NCBI GenBank assembly: GCA_002118135.1
Contig: BDIU01000047.1
Span: 248,001-312,000 of the forward strand
Direction of reading: 5' to 3'
Source: Trebouxia sp. TZW2008
Lineage: Eukaryota; Chlorophyta; Trebouxiophyceae; Trebouxiales; Trebouxiaceae
Length of the DNA stretch: 64,000 nucleotides
The position numbers were made by a program, and so were the translations under genes. Below the pieces are notes generated by a model. The model made no database searches. It saw only the letters and a program-made list of their open reading frames with translations, and was not told where the DNA came from. Shown piece after piece: positions 52,428 to 63,527 of the stretch (position 1 is its first letter; every line of letters begins with the position of its first letter).

Positions 52428-55400
52428 TTACATGCCATGATCAATGAACTGATGGATCTCGAACTTGATCTGCTCAAGAAATGACACAAGGCCAACCATG
52501 CCTTGCCTATTGTCTGATGAAAACATTGCATCTGGCTCCTCAATCAAGTGCTGGGTAAACTGTGACACGTCATCAACGCCGCCTACATGCACAATGTCAG
52601 CAGTTGCTGCGTGACCTGCTGGCCAGACCAGAATCCAGCCTGGCAAGCGTTGCTGTTTCACTTTGATCAGCACACCTGAACGAGCTGTGTGCAAGCATGC
52701 AGCGGCGCCAAATATGAAAGCAAGCCCACAGGCTCATCAAGTGCCACCAACAATCGCAGATGCATTTGAGCTGAGCAGCTTGAATATCATTTGCATTGAA
52801 CATTAGCTTGGTGGACCAGGTGTGGCACACATGTAAGCGCATACAAGTCAGCTCCTGGCTGCTTCCTGTGAATGCAAGTCACTAAAATTGCCTGTGTCAT
52901 GTTCATCATGTTCGGATCTCGGCTCACGCGTTGTGACATACTGACTGCACAATGGAGGCCCTTACAGACTCAACATTCATTTGGGCACGAGAGCATCTGT
53001 ATTGTAACTCGCACTTAAGCTGATGCAAATGCCGCACAACGGAGGGGACAGTTACCTCTCAGCATCTTTAGCTGGGGATTGAGCTGGCGGCTCTGTTTGA
53101 GGTTCTGGATGGTTTTGCGGAGAAGGCTGGAGTGGGGAGGGGGAAAGGGTATGCTGGGGGGGTAGCCTGCTGCATAGTATAGGACCAGGGTGGAGAAGGT
53201 GTCCAGCAGGAAGATGGGCGCAGCAGCTGTCACCAGAGCTGCTCTGCTCAAGGAATGCCCAGGGTATGCCTGCAGAGCAGATGAAATATTCTTACTGACT
53301 CTGTGCGCATTTGACATTCTGCCCATGGATGAAAGAACAAAACAAAATTTCAACAACAGTGTGCTTGCTGATGTCTTTTGTGCACACAACGAAAAGCAGC
53401 TCTAGTCAAAAGCTTTGCATGGCATAGAGGTTGCTGGAAGTTCAGGCGGCAGCATTTGTCACCAGAGCTGTTGTGCTCAGAGCCAACAGGAGGACAAATG
53501 CAGCAGCAGCAGCAGCAGCAGAAGCAGCAGAAGCAGCAGCAGCAGCAGGGCAGACCTGACCTGATTTTCAGGGTCTTGGTAGGAGGAGAGGCGGGGGTAG
53601 ACAGCAGTCTGTAGATCTGTGGGATGCAGGGAGGACCACAGCAGGTGGAGGCTGGTGCGGGTGTCGGGGTGATGGGTGGGGTGGGGGCCCAGCAGGGGGC
53701 TGCGCAGCAGTGCATACACCAGGCGGGGCATCATTTGCAGTGTCTCTGCACCCTCAAATGTGGCATCAATCTGCATCACCAGCCATAGTCAGCTGTGAGC
53801 TGTTCAACATTGCACCAAGATGCAGCAATGGTCATAAGAAGGTGTCAGCATGTTGAGCCATACAGAATATCAGAAAATTGAGCCCATAAAGCAGGACTTT
53901 CTAACATTCACATAATTCATATTTGAGTGTTTGAATGTTGATTTAAAAAATACGGTCAAGCACGCAGAGACCTGGGAGGGTGCATCTGGGCCGGCAGCAT
54001 TAGTGTAGTAGTTAGCCAGAGCGCAAATCAGCCAGTCCTGCAGCAGCTGCCTTGCTTCCCATTAGCCCTGCTCTGCTGCAACCTGGCTAACTTTGTGCAT
54101 GAGCAGTGCAAGCAGACAGATGACAAGCTGAGAGAATGCACCTGATTTAGCCGCATCGCCACAAGGCAAGCGCTGGAGCAGACAGAGACATCAAATGGGG
54201 AGCGTTCACCTGGGTAGGGCAGCACTGCAATGGGTCAAGTGCTGAGGCAGCGTGAAGTGCTAAGGCAGACAGAGATAACAACGTAGGAGTGTGCACCTGG
54301 GCCAGCAGCATTGGTGTTGTATTTGGCCAGGACGCGTACAAGCAAGACCTGCAGCAGCTGCCTTGCCTGCCAGTAGCCCTGCTGTGCGGTGGCCCGGCTG
54401 ACCTTGTGCATGAGCAGTTCAAACAGACAAAGATCACAGCCTGGGCGATTGCATATGGGCTTGCAGCATTGCTACAGGCAAAGCACTCAGGCAGACAGGT
54501 GCCAACCTGGGGAGGTGTACCTGAGGCCAGCAGCATTTGCTACACGGTGAATGCTCAGGCAGACAGAGATAACAACCTTCCCAGAGAATCCCAGCGAGCT
54601 GCAGGGCCCACAAGTCAAACAGCAGTCCTACATGGCAAGGGCTTAAGCAGACAGATAACAACCTGGGAGGGTGCACCTGGGCCAGCAGCATTGGTGTTGT
54701 AGTTGGCCAGGGCACGCACAAGCCAGTCTTGCAACAGCTGCCTTGCTTCAAAGTAGCCCTGTTCTGCTGCGGCGCGGCTGACCTTGTGCATGAGCAGGCA
54801 CAGGATGCAGTCGGGGCGTGCATGCTGGTATAGAGTTGCTGGATCTTGCGCCACTGCTAGGGCTTTGGTGACCACCCGCAGCCGCCGCTGCACCACATAC
54901 CTGCACACCACGTTTAACAGTCAAGATGCATGTGGACGTGACTCACCAGACTATTGGCAAGCTGATGTTGCGGGGCGCATGCTAATACAGGCTGGCTGGG
55001 TCATGCGCCACATACCTACTCACCACCTCCGACCCTTGAAATGCAGATAGAGTGCTTCACATTGCGATAAAGCGGACCCAGACGCTTGTCAAAGCGTGCT
55101 TTAAGTCAGTATGAAGCAATTCTGACTGCAACACATCACAAAGCATCACCTTGTTGGTATAGAGACGGCAGGTTGGTGGTCCGCATCCCCATTCTGCCCA
55201 TTTATTAGTGGCATCTGCGACTGTGCTACCAGCATTGAGTACTGAAACACCATCTGCACCATTGGTGGTGAATCCACAGTGGTAGCAAAGCCACCAGCAT
55301 TGGTGAACTGGAAGTCGAAGGCAAAGGTGGAGTGAGGGGTGCAGGCGTTGATGTGCACCAGGTTGTCGTACTGCTCGTCTTGGCTGAGCTGACCGTAGGC

Positions 55401-58400
55401 TCGGCTGACCTTGAACTCTGGGGAGGTTCGGATGCGCAGCAGGCCCTCTGTTGCCATGGGACAAGACAAGCGGCGATACACGTCCTGCACACAACAGCAA
55501 CACTTGTTTGTTGTGAAGCATATCCATAATATGCCTTAGAACTGTGAGGCGCAATTGTAGGCATGCAAACAGCAGGGAAGCCCCCACTTATGGCAGGCAA
55601 TGCGTATGTGCAGCCCTGGTTTTGCCAGGAGAGATTGTACATGTGTGAAATGATAGCAGTCTGCCCAAATTATGGCAGCCATGTTGCAAGAGGGCTACCA
55701 CTCTTACGACACTCTCTTTGTGGCACATGAACTGGAGCAATCCCAGGGCGGGGGACAAACCTTAAGTAGCTGGTGGCGTCCCTTAACGCAAGCAAGTAGG
55801 CAAAAAGCGTAGGCAGACTTGAGGCAGGACGGCATGTTCAAGGGAGGGGTAGAGGGAATGGGCCACCATCATGGTGGGGCACAAGAGGCTCATGAAGGCC
55901 ACTGAAGGACAACAGCAGGTGGACACAGAGCATAAGCAGACCTGAGGCAAGGGCAGCCTCATCAAGGGAGGTTAACAGGAAGAGGGCACCCTCCATGGTG
56001 GGCACAGGGGGCTCAGGGATGCCAACCACATGCCTTGCTCATGAGGGACAACAGCAAATAGGCACAAAGGGCATTTACACCTGAGGCAAGGCAGCCTCTT
56101 CAAGGGAGGGGTACAGGAAGGGGGGTAGAGGGTATCCCCTATGGTGGGGCAAAGGGGGCTCATGAAGGCTAAGCCCATGAGTTGCTCATGAAGGACAACA
56201 GCAAGTAGGCACAAAGAGCGTTCACACCTGAGGCAAGGCAGCCTCTTCAAGGGAGGGGTATAGGAAGAGGGCTCCCCCTGTGATGGGGCACAGGGGGCTC
56301 ATGAATGCCAAGCCCATGCCCTCCTCTGAGGCAGCGTACAGGTCTATGCAGACACCCAGCTCAGCTGCAGCTGTGGCCGCCTCCTCATAGAAGTGGCGGG
56401 CTGCTGGGTCTGGTTCTGCCTGTCAGCCATAGGCAGCACTTTCAAGAAGGCCTGGCTGACTCTGAAAGTCACTGCATTGCTGTTTGTGTACACTGTTTGC
56501 GCTGTGCAAGCCGGTAGTGTGGCAGCTTTGCAAGAGATGGGTCACAGAGTCAGCATAGGCCCAGAGAAGTTGTGAGCTGCAAGCGAGATGAACAAGAGAG
56601 CAGCTTCACATGGTACTGCACAGTCAGAGACCAGCCCCTCATAAGGTTGTGCAGCAGCTAGTTTATTTGCATATTGCACAGACTTTGGGAAACTTCAGCA
56701 AGTCATGCTTTGTTGTACTTTCAAATGCACTCTTTGAGCAGTCTCAGGCTGTGATGCTGCTTGTGACAAATAGACAGAAACCATATTGGTTGTCCAGCAA
56801 TATGGCAAAGCAAGCACCTGCAGAGGATCATTGCTAAGCTGTGCTGCGTCAGTATGGGTTTCCAACTGCTGGGCTGGCTGCAGGCCAAGCGCTAGGGAGG
56901 TGTAGGTGATGTCGGTCATGTCAGGGGGTGTGGGGGGTGCAGGGAGCCGCTTGCGCTTCAGCACACTGCCCATGCCCCTGTCTGGTGGACCAGACAGGAA
57001 AACCATCAGCCTTGTCCCTGGAAAACGTTGTTTTGTTTAGGCGCATGATGGTGATCAAAACTGTGGTCAAAGTCACCACTGCACAGCACACTGCTGTAGC
57101 TCATTGCGGAGCACATAGTTGTGAAGCGCAAGATAGGGCACACCATGATCAGGAACACCATAATATCTCATGACAGAGTACACTGTGTTATCTTGCTCAC
57201 AAGCACATGATGCTAAAGCCAGGCAGAGCGGATCCATGTTGCAAGGGATGTCCATTAAAGTCGCCTGGTGAGCATCGAAACAGGACATGTCAGCAAGCCA
57301 ACTTTTGCTGCATACATAACCGTGATGAGAGTCAGAAGCATGCCAAAATATCTAGAGGCACTGTCATGTGAGTGTTTGCAGTGGTACGATGCGATTTTTG
57401 ATGATGTGTGCTTGCAAAATGCATGGGACACATGTCAGGGAAACAGTGGGTATGCAGAATGGCAGGCACCTGCTGGGCTGGCTGTCTCTGCAGCAATCTC
57501 CCTGTCAGAGGTGGAGGCAGTGGTGCCAGCATGCTGCCTTGCCTCTGCAGCACCCGCAAGAGATTCTGCGTGACTCAGGCACCTGCACCATTCAATTTCA
57601 TCAACCTCAGTGATTACAGCATTTGTGCTGTCAGAAGATGAAGTAGCGCTGCCAGCATGCTGCCTGTCCTGTGAGGGACCTGCAAGGGACTCTGTTTGAC
57701 CCAGGCGCCTGCACTAGCACCGGCACCAGCGTCAGCTGCAAGGAATCCTAATTGCATCAAGCTTTGACGCGTCCACTCAATCTGTTGTAGATTCTTAGGG
57801 AGAGGTGGAGGCAGCAATTGGCATGCTGCCTGTCCTGTGAGGGACCTGCAAGGGATTCTGTTTGACCGGGTACCTGCACTAGCACCGGGACCAGCGTCAG
57901 CTGCAAGGAATCCTAATTGCATCGAGCTTTGACGCGTCCACTCAATCTGTCGTAGATTCTTAGGGGGAGTTGGAGGCAGCAGTTGGCATGCTGCCTGTCC
58001 TATGAGGCACCTGCAAGGGCCTCTGCATGACTCAGGCACCTGCAACAGCAGCACATTCAGCTGCAGGGCATCCTGAAAGCGCCAAGGCTTGACGTGTGCG
58101 TCTGAACTCAACTTCACTAATTTGTTGATCAATCAGGTCATAGTCACAGTCCTCATATAGTCAACTTGAATGATTGCAGCATTTGTGCTGAAAGAAGCGC
58201 TGCATGGGATTGCAGCTCAACTTGTCTGGTGTTGTCATCCCTTCATGCATCATCTGCATTAAACCTGAAGCAACGTGCTTTTCTGTGCAGCTGCAACAGT
58301 TCAAAGACATGTATGCCAACATGAGCTGTTTGCTGACAAATCAAAAGCTTTGCAAGCCTGAAAACGCAATGTCAGCACAGCACAGCATAGCACAGCACAG

Positions 58401-60312
58401 CACAGCACCTGAGGACTGCTTGCAGGGCACCTCCAAAGCTGCGAGTTCCTAGAGCCTCATCACTAGCAGAGGACTGCATGCTGGCAGTGTTATCTGGCTC
58501 TAAGCTGTCCACAGCTGCAGCAATACCTTCCTTGCAGCTGCCAACAGGGGCTAGCAGATGCAACAGGGGCAAGGCCTCCTCCAGCCCCAGGGCAGTTGGT
58601 GGACCCTTGGGGTTGCCTGATATATGCACATACTTCAGGCTTGTGTTTTGTCCTTGCGTGTCGTACAACCCACTCTGCATGCAATGCACGGCTGTTCCAG
58701 AGTGTTTCTTGGGACAGGCAAGAGCCATGTGAGAAGCAAGACGCTGTGAGGCAACGGTGAGCTATTGCCTTGGCAGCTTGGGCAGATGGGCCAGGACAAG
58801 TAAGCCAAGCAATGTAAAGAGCGGATGGATGCTAGGGCAGCAAATTGGCGCACAATTGAAATCAGAGCATCCACATCCTGTTAGAAACTGCTGTGCATCA
58901 ATCCAAACACACTTCATAGGACAACTATGTACCCAGCTCATGCCACTAGCATCTGAATTTACTAGCTTATAAGCCATCCTGGTGCTATGAAGCAGCTGCT
59001 GTTGTTTGAGTGATTGCAATGTAGAACGCATTGCAACATGAGCTCTATCTTGCATGGCTGCTGAGCACAACCCTGACCTTTGTAGAGAAGGTGATAAGGC
59101 CAAACAATGCCGCTGAAGGTACAGCCTCCAAGGCTGCCAGCAAGCCACTTTTCACCAGTTCCAGAAAGTCTGCTCCACAAGTCAAGTCAATCAACGCCAA
59201 GTATATTGGCTGAGCTGACGAGTCTCCACCAGCAGGCTTGTTGCTGGGCTGCAACAAACCAGACTATCATATCTGTGTATATGAACTTTGGCCTGTATGC
59301 AAACGGCTGCCTGCCATGCAAGTCTGAGTGAGTGCTAGGTGAACAGCATGCACAACAAACAAAGCATTGACAGCTGCATGCAATTAGGAACAACGAGCGC
59401 CTTTGCCATGCCCAAATGTGCCTCGGCGCATCAGAATTGTGACCATGCATGCGCGCACAATGCATTGACACCATGCTTGACATGTGTAGTTGTGTGCTGA
59501 ATGGTGCATGCTTCCACTCAAATGCCATGCCTATATATAAGCGCCCACAATGGCCCCTGCCTCTTTGGTGCATGGCCATGATATGGGATCGCTGGAAAAC
59601 AGCTTGGGCATCACCCAATGTTAATGCGGCACAGCATTTTACCTGTTGCTCATCAGGATCAGCAGCAGGGCTACAAAGCATTTCCACACCTCCTTTCCGT
59701 AGCTCTGCAGCCTGCTGACGCCCTAAATCCCTTGCGTATCTGTTTGTCACACAAGAACACTGTAGGTAAGCTGCTAACAGCATAATGTCGCATATGCACA
59801 TTCTGATGGTCGCTCGCATGCTCTGTCGTTGGCAACCTGGAAACCAAGACTTTTGCTAACAGTTTTGCTCAATCACGCTTGAACCTTGCCTTGCCTGCGG
59901 TTGGAGATTGCCTTGTAATCATTGTAACCTCCGCAAAGAGCGCATGTCCAGCCATACATCGAAAAATGGCAATAATGGTTGACATACCTGCAAGCAGTTT
60001 GGTCATGCACTGACAAACTTACATGCCAAGTCTACAGCGCTCAGAGCGACCAAAATGAAATGCTCACGCATAACACTCTCGACATCGTCCCACATCTTCA
60101 GCTCGGGTGACAAGAGTGCTGTCATGTGCAAGCTGTTGCAGCTTTGCAAATGGTTGCACTACACAAGCGAAGGGCAAGCTGCAAGCATCTCTCAGCTCCC
60201 CTGCGCCACGATGTGATATGTGGTCGCAGCATGTAAATAACTTTGGCAAAAGCTGCTTGTGACAAGACTCACCGGACTGAGGAAAGCGACCCAGTGTGAA
60301 GTCAACCGCCAT
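52428..60312 (-). CDS. SEC23: SEC23-like COPII coat protein
   Basis: Fourteen exons join in phase: 60312-60273, 60200-60068, 59987-59890, 59822-59761, 59248-59078, 58674-58409, 57582-57470, 57017-56818, 56419-56228, 55484-55230, 54887-54663, 53770-53561, 53269-53056 and 52675-52428, giving 808 residues, close to plant SEC23-like proteins. SEC23 is the Sar1-GTPase-activating subunit of the COPII inner coat at ER exit sites. Domains in order: N-terminus MAVDFTLGRFPQSG; zinc finger (CRECYAYVNHYC, WTCALC); trunk (LIDLTCGADFLELVKSGLL, LMVFLSGPPDRG, CIDLYAASEEG); beta-sandwich (LLRIRTSPEFKVSRAYG, FDFQFTNAGGF); helical (QRRLRVVTKA, LLQDWLVRALANYN, MMPRLVYALLRSPLL); gelsolin-like (HSLSRAALVTAAAPIFLLD, SIPFPPP). 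Intron 3 starts with GC (59889). Exon 4 and the start of exon 11 are the least certain. Introns hold three exon-duplication arrays. Confidence 0.92.
53501..53548. repeat. (CAG)n trinucleotide microsatellite in SEC23 intron
   Basis: About 16 CAG/AAG triplets run to within 12 bp of the donor at 53560 of exon 12. On the minus strand it reads as a poly-Leu frame, which is not part of the protein. Confidence 0.95.
53980..54800. repeat. Decayed tandem copies of SEC23 exon 11
   Basis: The exon 11 3' half (about 54663-54800: LLMHKVSRAAAEQGYFEARQ) is copied at about 54283-54420 (380 bp away; frame open, LLMHKVSRATAQQGYWQARQ, but donor CAG/GTT changed to ACG/TTG) and at about 53972-54105 (donor CAG/GTC kept, but a TAA stop after AAEQG). 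Shorter fragments with GTTCACCTGGG or GTGTACCTGAGGCCAGCAG lie near 54205 and 54513. Confidence 0.9.
55820..56345. repeat. Four tandem copies of the end of SEC23 exon 9
   Basis: The anchor GGGGGCTCATGAATGCC recurs at about 56293 (functional exon: GMGLAFMSPLCPITGGALF), 56154, 56007 and 55885, spaced 120-150 bp. The three downstream copies lie in intron 9. Copies 2 and 3 still read LAFMSPLCP or LASLSPLCP but shift frame. Confidence 0.9.
57470..58060. repeat. Four tandem copies of SEC23 exon 7
   Basis: The anchor ATGCTGCCT occurs at 57531, 57658, 57823 and 57988 (periods 127, 165, 165). The last copy in gene order (57582-57470) is the one that fits the phase between exons 6 and 8. The three upstream copies keep GCAG acceptor-like and GTGCCT/GTCCCT donor-like sites around an 8-10-codon core (CLSHAEALAG in the copy at 58.0 kb). 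Confidence 0.88.
58372..58408. repeat. (AGCAC)n pentanucleotide at a SEC23 splice donor
   Basis: About seven units of AGCAC (one variant AGCAT) on the plus strand. On the coding strand this is (GTGCT)n, and its first GT is the donor of intron 6 (58408-58407). Confidence 0.9.
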
Positions 60313-61385
60313 TGCGACAACACTGATGGCCTGATCAGATGGCCAGCGTTCAACTGGCACAGATTACAGCGCGCAGCACACGACCACCTTCAGCATCCAT
60401 GCAGGCCGTTGAGGCAAAGTCGATGTGCGTGCAACAGATACACAAGCTGAGTCACCAAGCGGGAGCCATGCTGATCATGACTGCATGCAACACATTTGCT
60501 GTGGTGTGCAGGTTTCAACACTGTCATGCATGCCAGGCTCACAAAAACATGTCGCATGGTAAATGCTCGATCTCCTGCCAACAGAATTTCACCCAGCAAT
60601 GCAGCCAGAGCTTCCTGCCAAGATTTATGTGCATGGACAGCATTGCCGCTGACAATTACAGATGTGGTGGAGACAAAATAATATCAGGTGGACAGTCAAT
60701 TTGACTGCTCAAATGTACACAAAGAGCATAGCTACCACAATGTCATCTGCCATTGCCACGTTTGCATTGGCAACTTGTGTGATAGCAATGAACAACATCC
60801 TAAAATGAGATAAACTTGTCTTGTTCGAGATCTACTTTGTAAAGAGCACGAGACAATTGGCGACCTGGCCTTGCAAGACAATTGTTGAATCTCAGGAACC
60901 GCATCAAATTCAAAGTTACTCCAGAACTGGGCCACAATCTAGAAGTCCTTTGTGTAAGCAGGCGCACTGAGGCCCTGGCTGAAGTATTTATGCCTTAAGA
61001 CACAAATCATTTGTGTCTTGAGACACGAGTCAGGGAGCTTTAGCTGGTAGTGCTCATCTTAGCAAGCTGTCGATGCTGCTAGACACCAGATCACACTGAA
61101 TCAAGTCACGTAAGAGGGCTATGCTGCATTTGAGCCAAACCACTGCTTGGCCATACTGGGGGACAGGAGCTGTTGAGCTCCTTGCATGCTGACTGACTTG
61201 CTGCTGGTTGGAACACTGCATAACTCCTTCACAAGGCGTTCACCATTGACTGTGCAGCGTCTGCGCCGAGCCTACAGCAAGGTGGCTGTCAGTCAGATGA
61301 GAAAAGCACATGGTCCTGTACCCGACATCAGCCCGTCTAAGTCTGCCGACATCGACGTAAGACCAGAAGCCGACTCTGCACGCAC
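60313..61385. other. Region upstream of SEC23; no gene assigned
   Basis: This region holds the SEC23 promoter and perhaps downstream exons of the minus-strand gene starting at 61537. One candidate exon near 60940-60860 follows a TAG acceptor, but its frame could not be confirmed. Confidence 0.35.
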
Positions 61386-61537
61386 CTGAATCCGAAGCCG
61401 CCAGCGATAGCATAGAAAATGGTGCAGCAAAAGCGACCAGGTATGGCGCAACACTTTGCAACGCCTTCTGATCTGGGTTGAGTGACGGGACCAGGTGGCT
61501 CGACTCCCGCTTTCGCCTTGCCGGCAGAGTTACCCAT
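61386..61537 (-). CDS. Possible first exon of a small N-myristoylated protein
   Basis: An ATG exon of 152 bp ends at a GTGCGT donor. It starts MGNSAGKAKAG, fitting the N-myristoylation consensus (Gly2, Ser at position 6 counting from Met as MGNxxx is not exact, basic Lys7). A Cys-rich hydrophobic run follows (KCCAIPGRFCCTIFYAIAGG), suitable for palmitoylation or membrane insertion. Downstream exons could not be joined. It is read on the same strand as SEC23 but ends with its own donor about 1 kb before the SEC23 start. It could be a real small membrane protein or a chance frame. Confidence 0.35.
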
Positions 61538-62314
61538 TCTGTCACACGAGTTGCACGGAGAAGTTGATTAAGAGCGGAAGTAATGCGGGCAGTGTGACGT
61601 TGCACAGAACTGTTGTGAGGGTCAAGTTTGTAATATTTGTGCGCATGGGCGCCCGCCGCTGTACAACGGTGTTGTCGTCGGTGCTCCCTAGCTCCCCTTG
61701 CCAATGGCGACGGGCAAGCCAGGCGAAGACTTGTCTGCCTGGCATGGTGTCGCCCGACAGTGTACTGACATGGGCAGCTCTGATCAAGTAGCGCAAATGC
61801 GGCCAGCTGCATTCAGTCTACTTCAAAATCAATAGTTGAAATTTTAAAAAGCAGACAATCAATGTGGAATCACTAGGAACATTCAAAGGGTATGCTTTGT
61901 AAGTGACATACCACTGTACACTGTGACACATGCAAAACCAGGACTTGCATGACAGCAGTTCACTACCAGTTGATGTAGCAGCAAATTGTAAGCCCAACCT
62001 TGAGCAAAGCATGAATTGCTTTGACGCTGCGAGTATTCCTGGCCATGGGGGACTACCATGTCTCTCAAGCAGCAGCTAATTGAAAGCAACGTACAGGTTT
62101 TGCTGCCATTGAATGAAATCAGTCATCACTTGACAGCTGTGGCAATGCTCAGTGACACACCTTATTGACTCAAAATGAAACAGCATGCTGAGACACGCAT
62201 TGAATTCCTGGGAATGTGCATGTGTAAGCAGGTGCCGAGCAGGAGAATGCAAACCTAGGTATGTGTTTGCATGGCTACATGGCTTTGTCTGGACCTCTAC
62301 ACACCGTCAGGGCT
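61538..62314. other. Intergenic stretch between TMEM214-like gene and MGNS exon
   Basis: Both flanking genes run on the minus strand. Overlapping frames on both strands at 61542-61812 have no domain support. The first ~250 bp is CG-rich and probably promoter. The rest (61815-62314) is AT-richer and probably the 3' UTR of the TMEM214-like gene. Confidence 0.4.
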
Positions 62315-63527
62315 TCACGAAGCCACACGAGCTTTGACTTGCTGCAGAATTGCGGCAAAACGAGTACTGAGTTGCTCTGCATACACCTCATACTGCGCTG
62401 TGATGGCATCAAGTGTAGGTCGGCCAGCGATGTATACTCGCTGTGTATACGGTGAGACAGCTTGCTGCACTGACTCCACAAGAGGGGCGAGCTTTGACTG
62501 CAAGCTACGAACCGCACTATTAACCTGTTCACCAGTTTCGGTGCCGACCAGGGCATTGAACACTTCCTGGGTTTCAGGGTTGTATGCCAGTGCTACTATT
62601 GCAAGCACCATAGTGAGTGTGATCAGCAGAGTAGCTCCAAAAGCCCCAGACCTGTTGTGCACTTTCCTCTGCAGTCCCACACAGGCAGCCTCTGAACCCT
62701 TGGCACAGGACTTTGCCCAGCCCTTGCCAGTGTTCAGCTGGTTCTGATGCCGCTGTCTCAGCGTCTGCAGTAGCTTCAGAAGGGTAGCTTTGCCTTGTCT
62801 GCTGTTCTGAACTTGCTGAAAGTGCTTTGGGTAGACATGCAGCAGGTGCTGCAGCACTCTGGTGCTGCCCTTCAGCTGCGTCTTGTGCCTCGATTCCCAG
62901 GTGTCTGCAGACTTGCTGTCAAAGACAAGGCAGCTGACCATGTTGCGGGCAGCTTGGTCTACAGCCTCATCACCAGGCCCCTCATAAGGACCCTCTGACA
63001 GTGTTGCAGTGTCCAAGGATAACCGCATGCTTTCCTGGCAACTGAAACCCCCATTTCTTGAGCCTGAAAAGCCAAGCTCAAGGAGGACCTCGTACTGCTT
63101 GAGCAGCTGTATCCGCTGAGCAGTCTGCAGGTAAGAGGCGTCTGTGAATTGACACCTGACAATGGCTTGAAGAGCTGCTGGGGGAACAACTGGCTCTGTA
63201 ACTTTAGTGCCATCAAGCTCAGTGTATCTGACACCAATGGCAGCTAATCTGTGCAAGACGCTATGGCTGGGCCCTAGGTTTGCTGAGCCGCCGTGCCATT
63301 CTGGGAAGCCGTGATCGTTAGTGTGCTGCTTCAAAGGAGCCTCATGGGCCTTGCTGAGTAGACTGTCAAGGTACGACAGAGAGGCGTTGATGCCGTTGGG
63401 TGACATGACAAGAACGGCCTCCTCTGGTTCTGGTCCTGTCTTTTGGATGACATTTGGTAGCTGCATGCCTAGAATCTGTGGCAACAGCACTCGCAACCAG
63501 ATGGAGATGGCTGTTGCAGGGTTGCAC
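62315..63527 (-). CDS. TMEM214 / DUF2359 family ER membrane protein (5' exons outside or unresolved)
   Basis: One long exon of about 404 codons ends in a stop at 62315; its acceptor is best placed at 63528 (ATGCAG). It aligns along its length with plant DUF2359 proteins (At1g70770 type) and animal TMEM214: ATAISIWLRVLLPQIL, VVPPAALQAIVRCQF, TAQRIQLLKQYEVLLELGF, then DTWESRHKTQLKGSTRVLQHL. A basic linker leads to a single predicted transmembrane segment (GATLLITLTMVLAIVALAY) about 100 residues before the end, followed by an amphipathic tail. TMEM214 is an ER membrane protein linked to ER-stress caspase activation in animals; the plant role is poorly known. The N-terminal third lies upstream; a candidate exon is seen at about 63820-63690 (SQLSPAILRPAASAVGQ). 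Confidence 0.78.

Noticed and set aside
53477..53779. Minus-strand frame with a poly-Leu tail
   Set aside because: The front half is SEC23 exon 12; the Leu run is the (CAG)n intron repeat read past the donor.
61240..61812. 190-codon minus-strand frame
   Set aside because: Overlaps the more plausible MGNS exon in another frame, lacks any recognisable motif, and covers a likely promoter.
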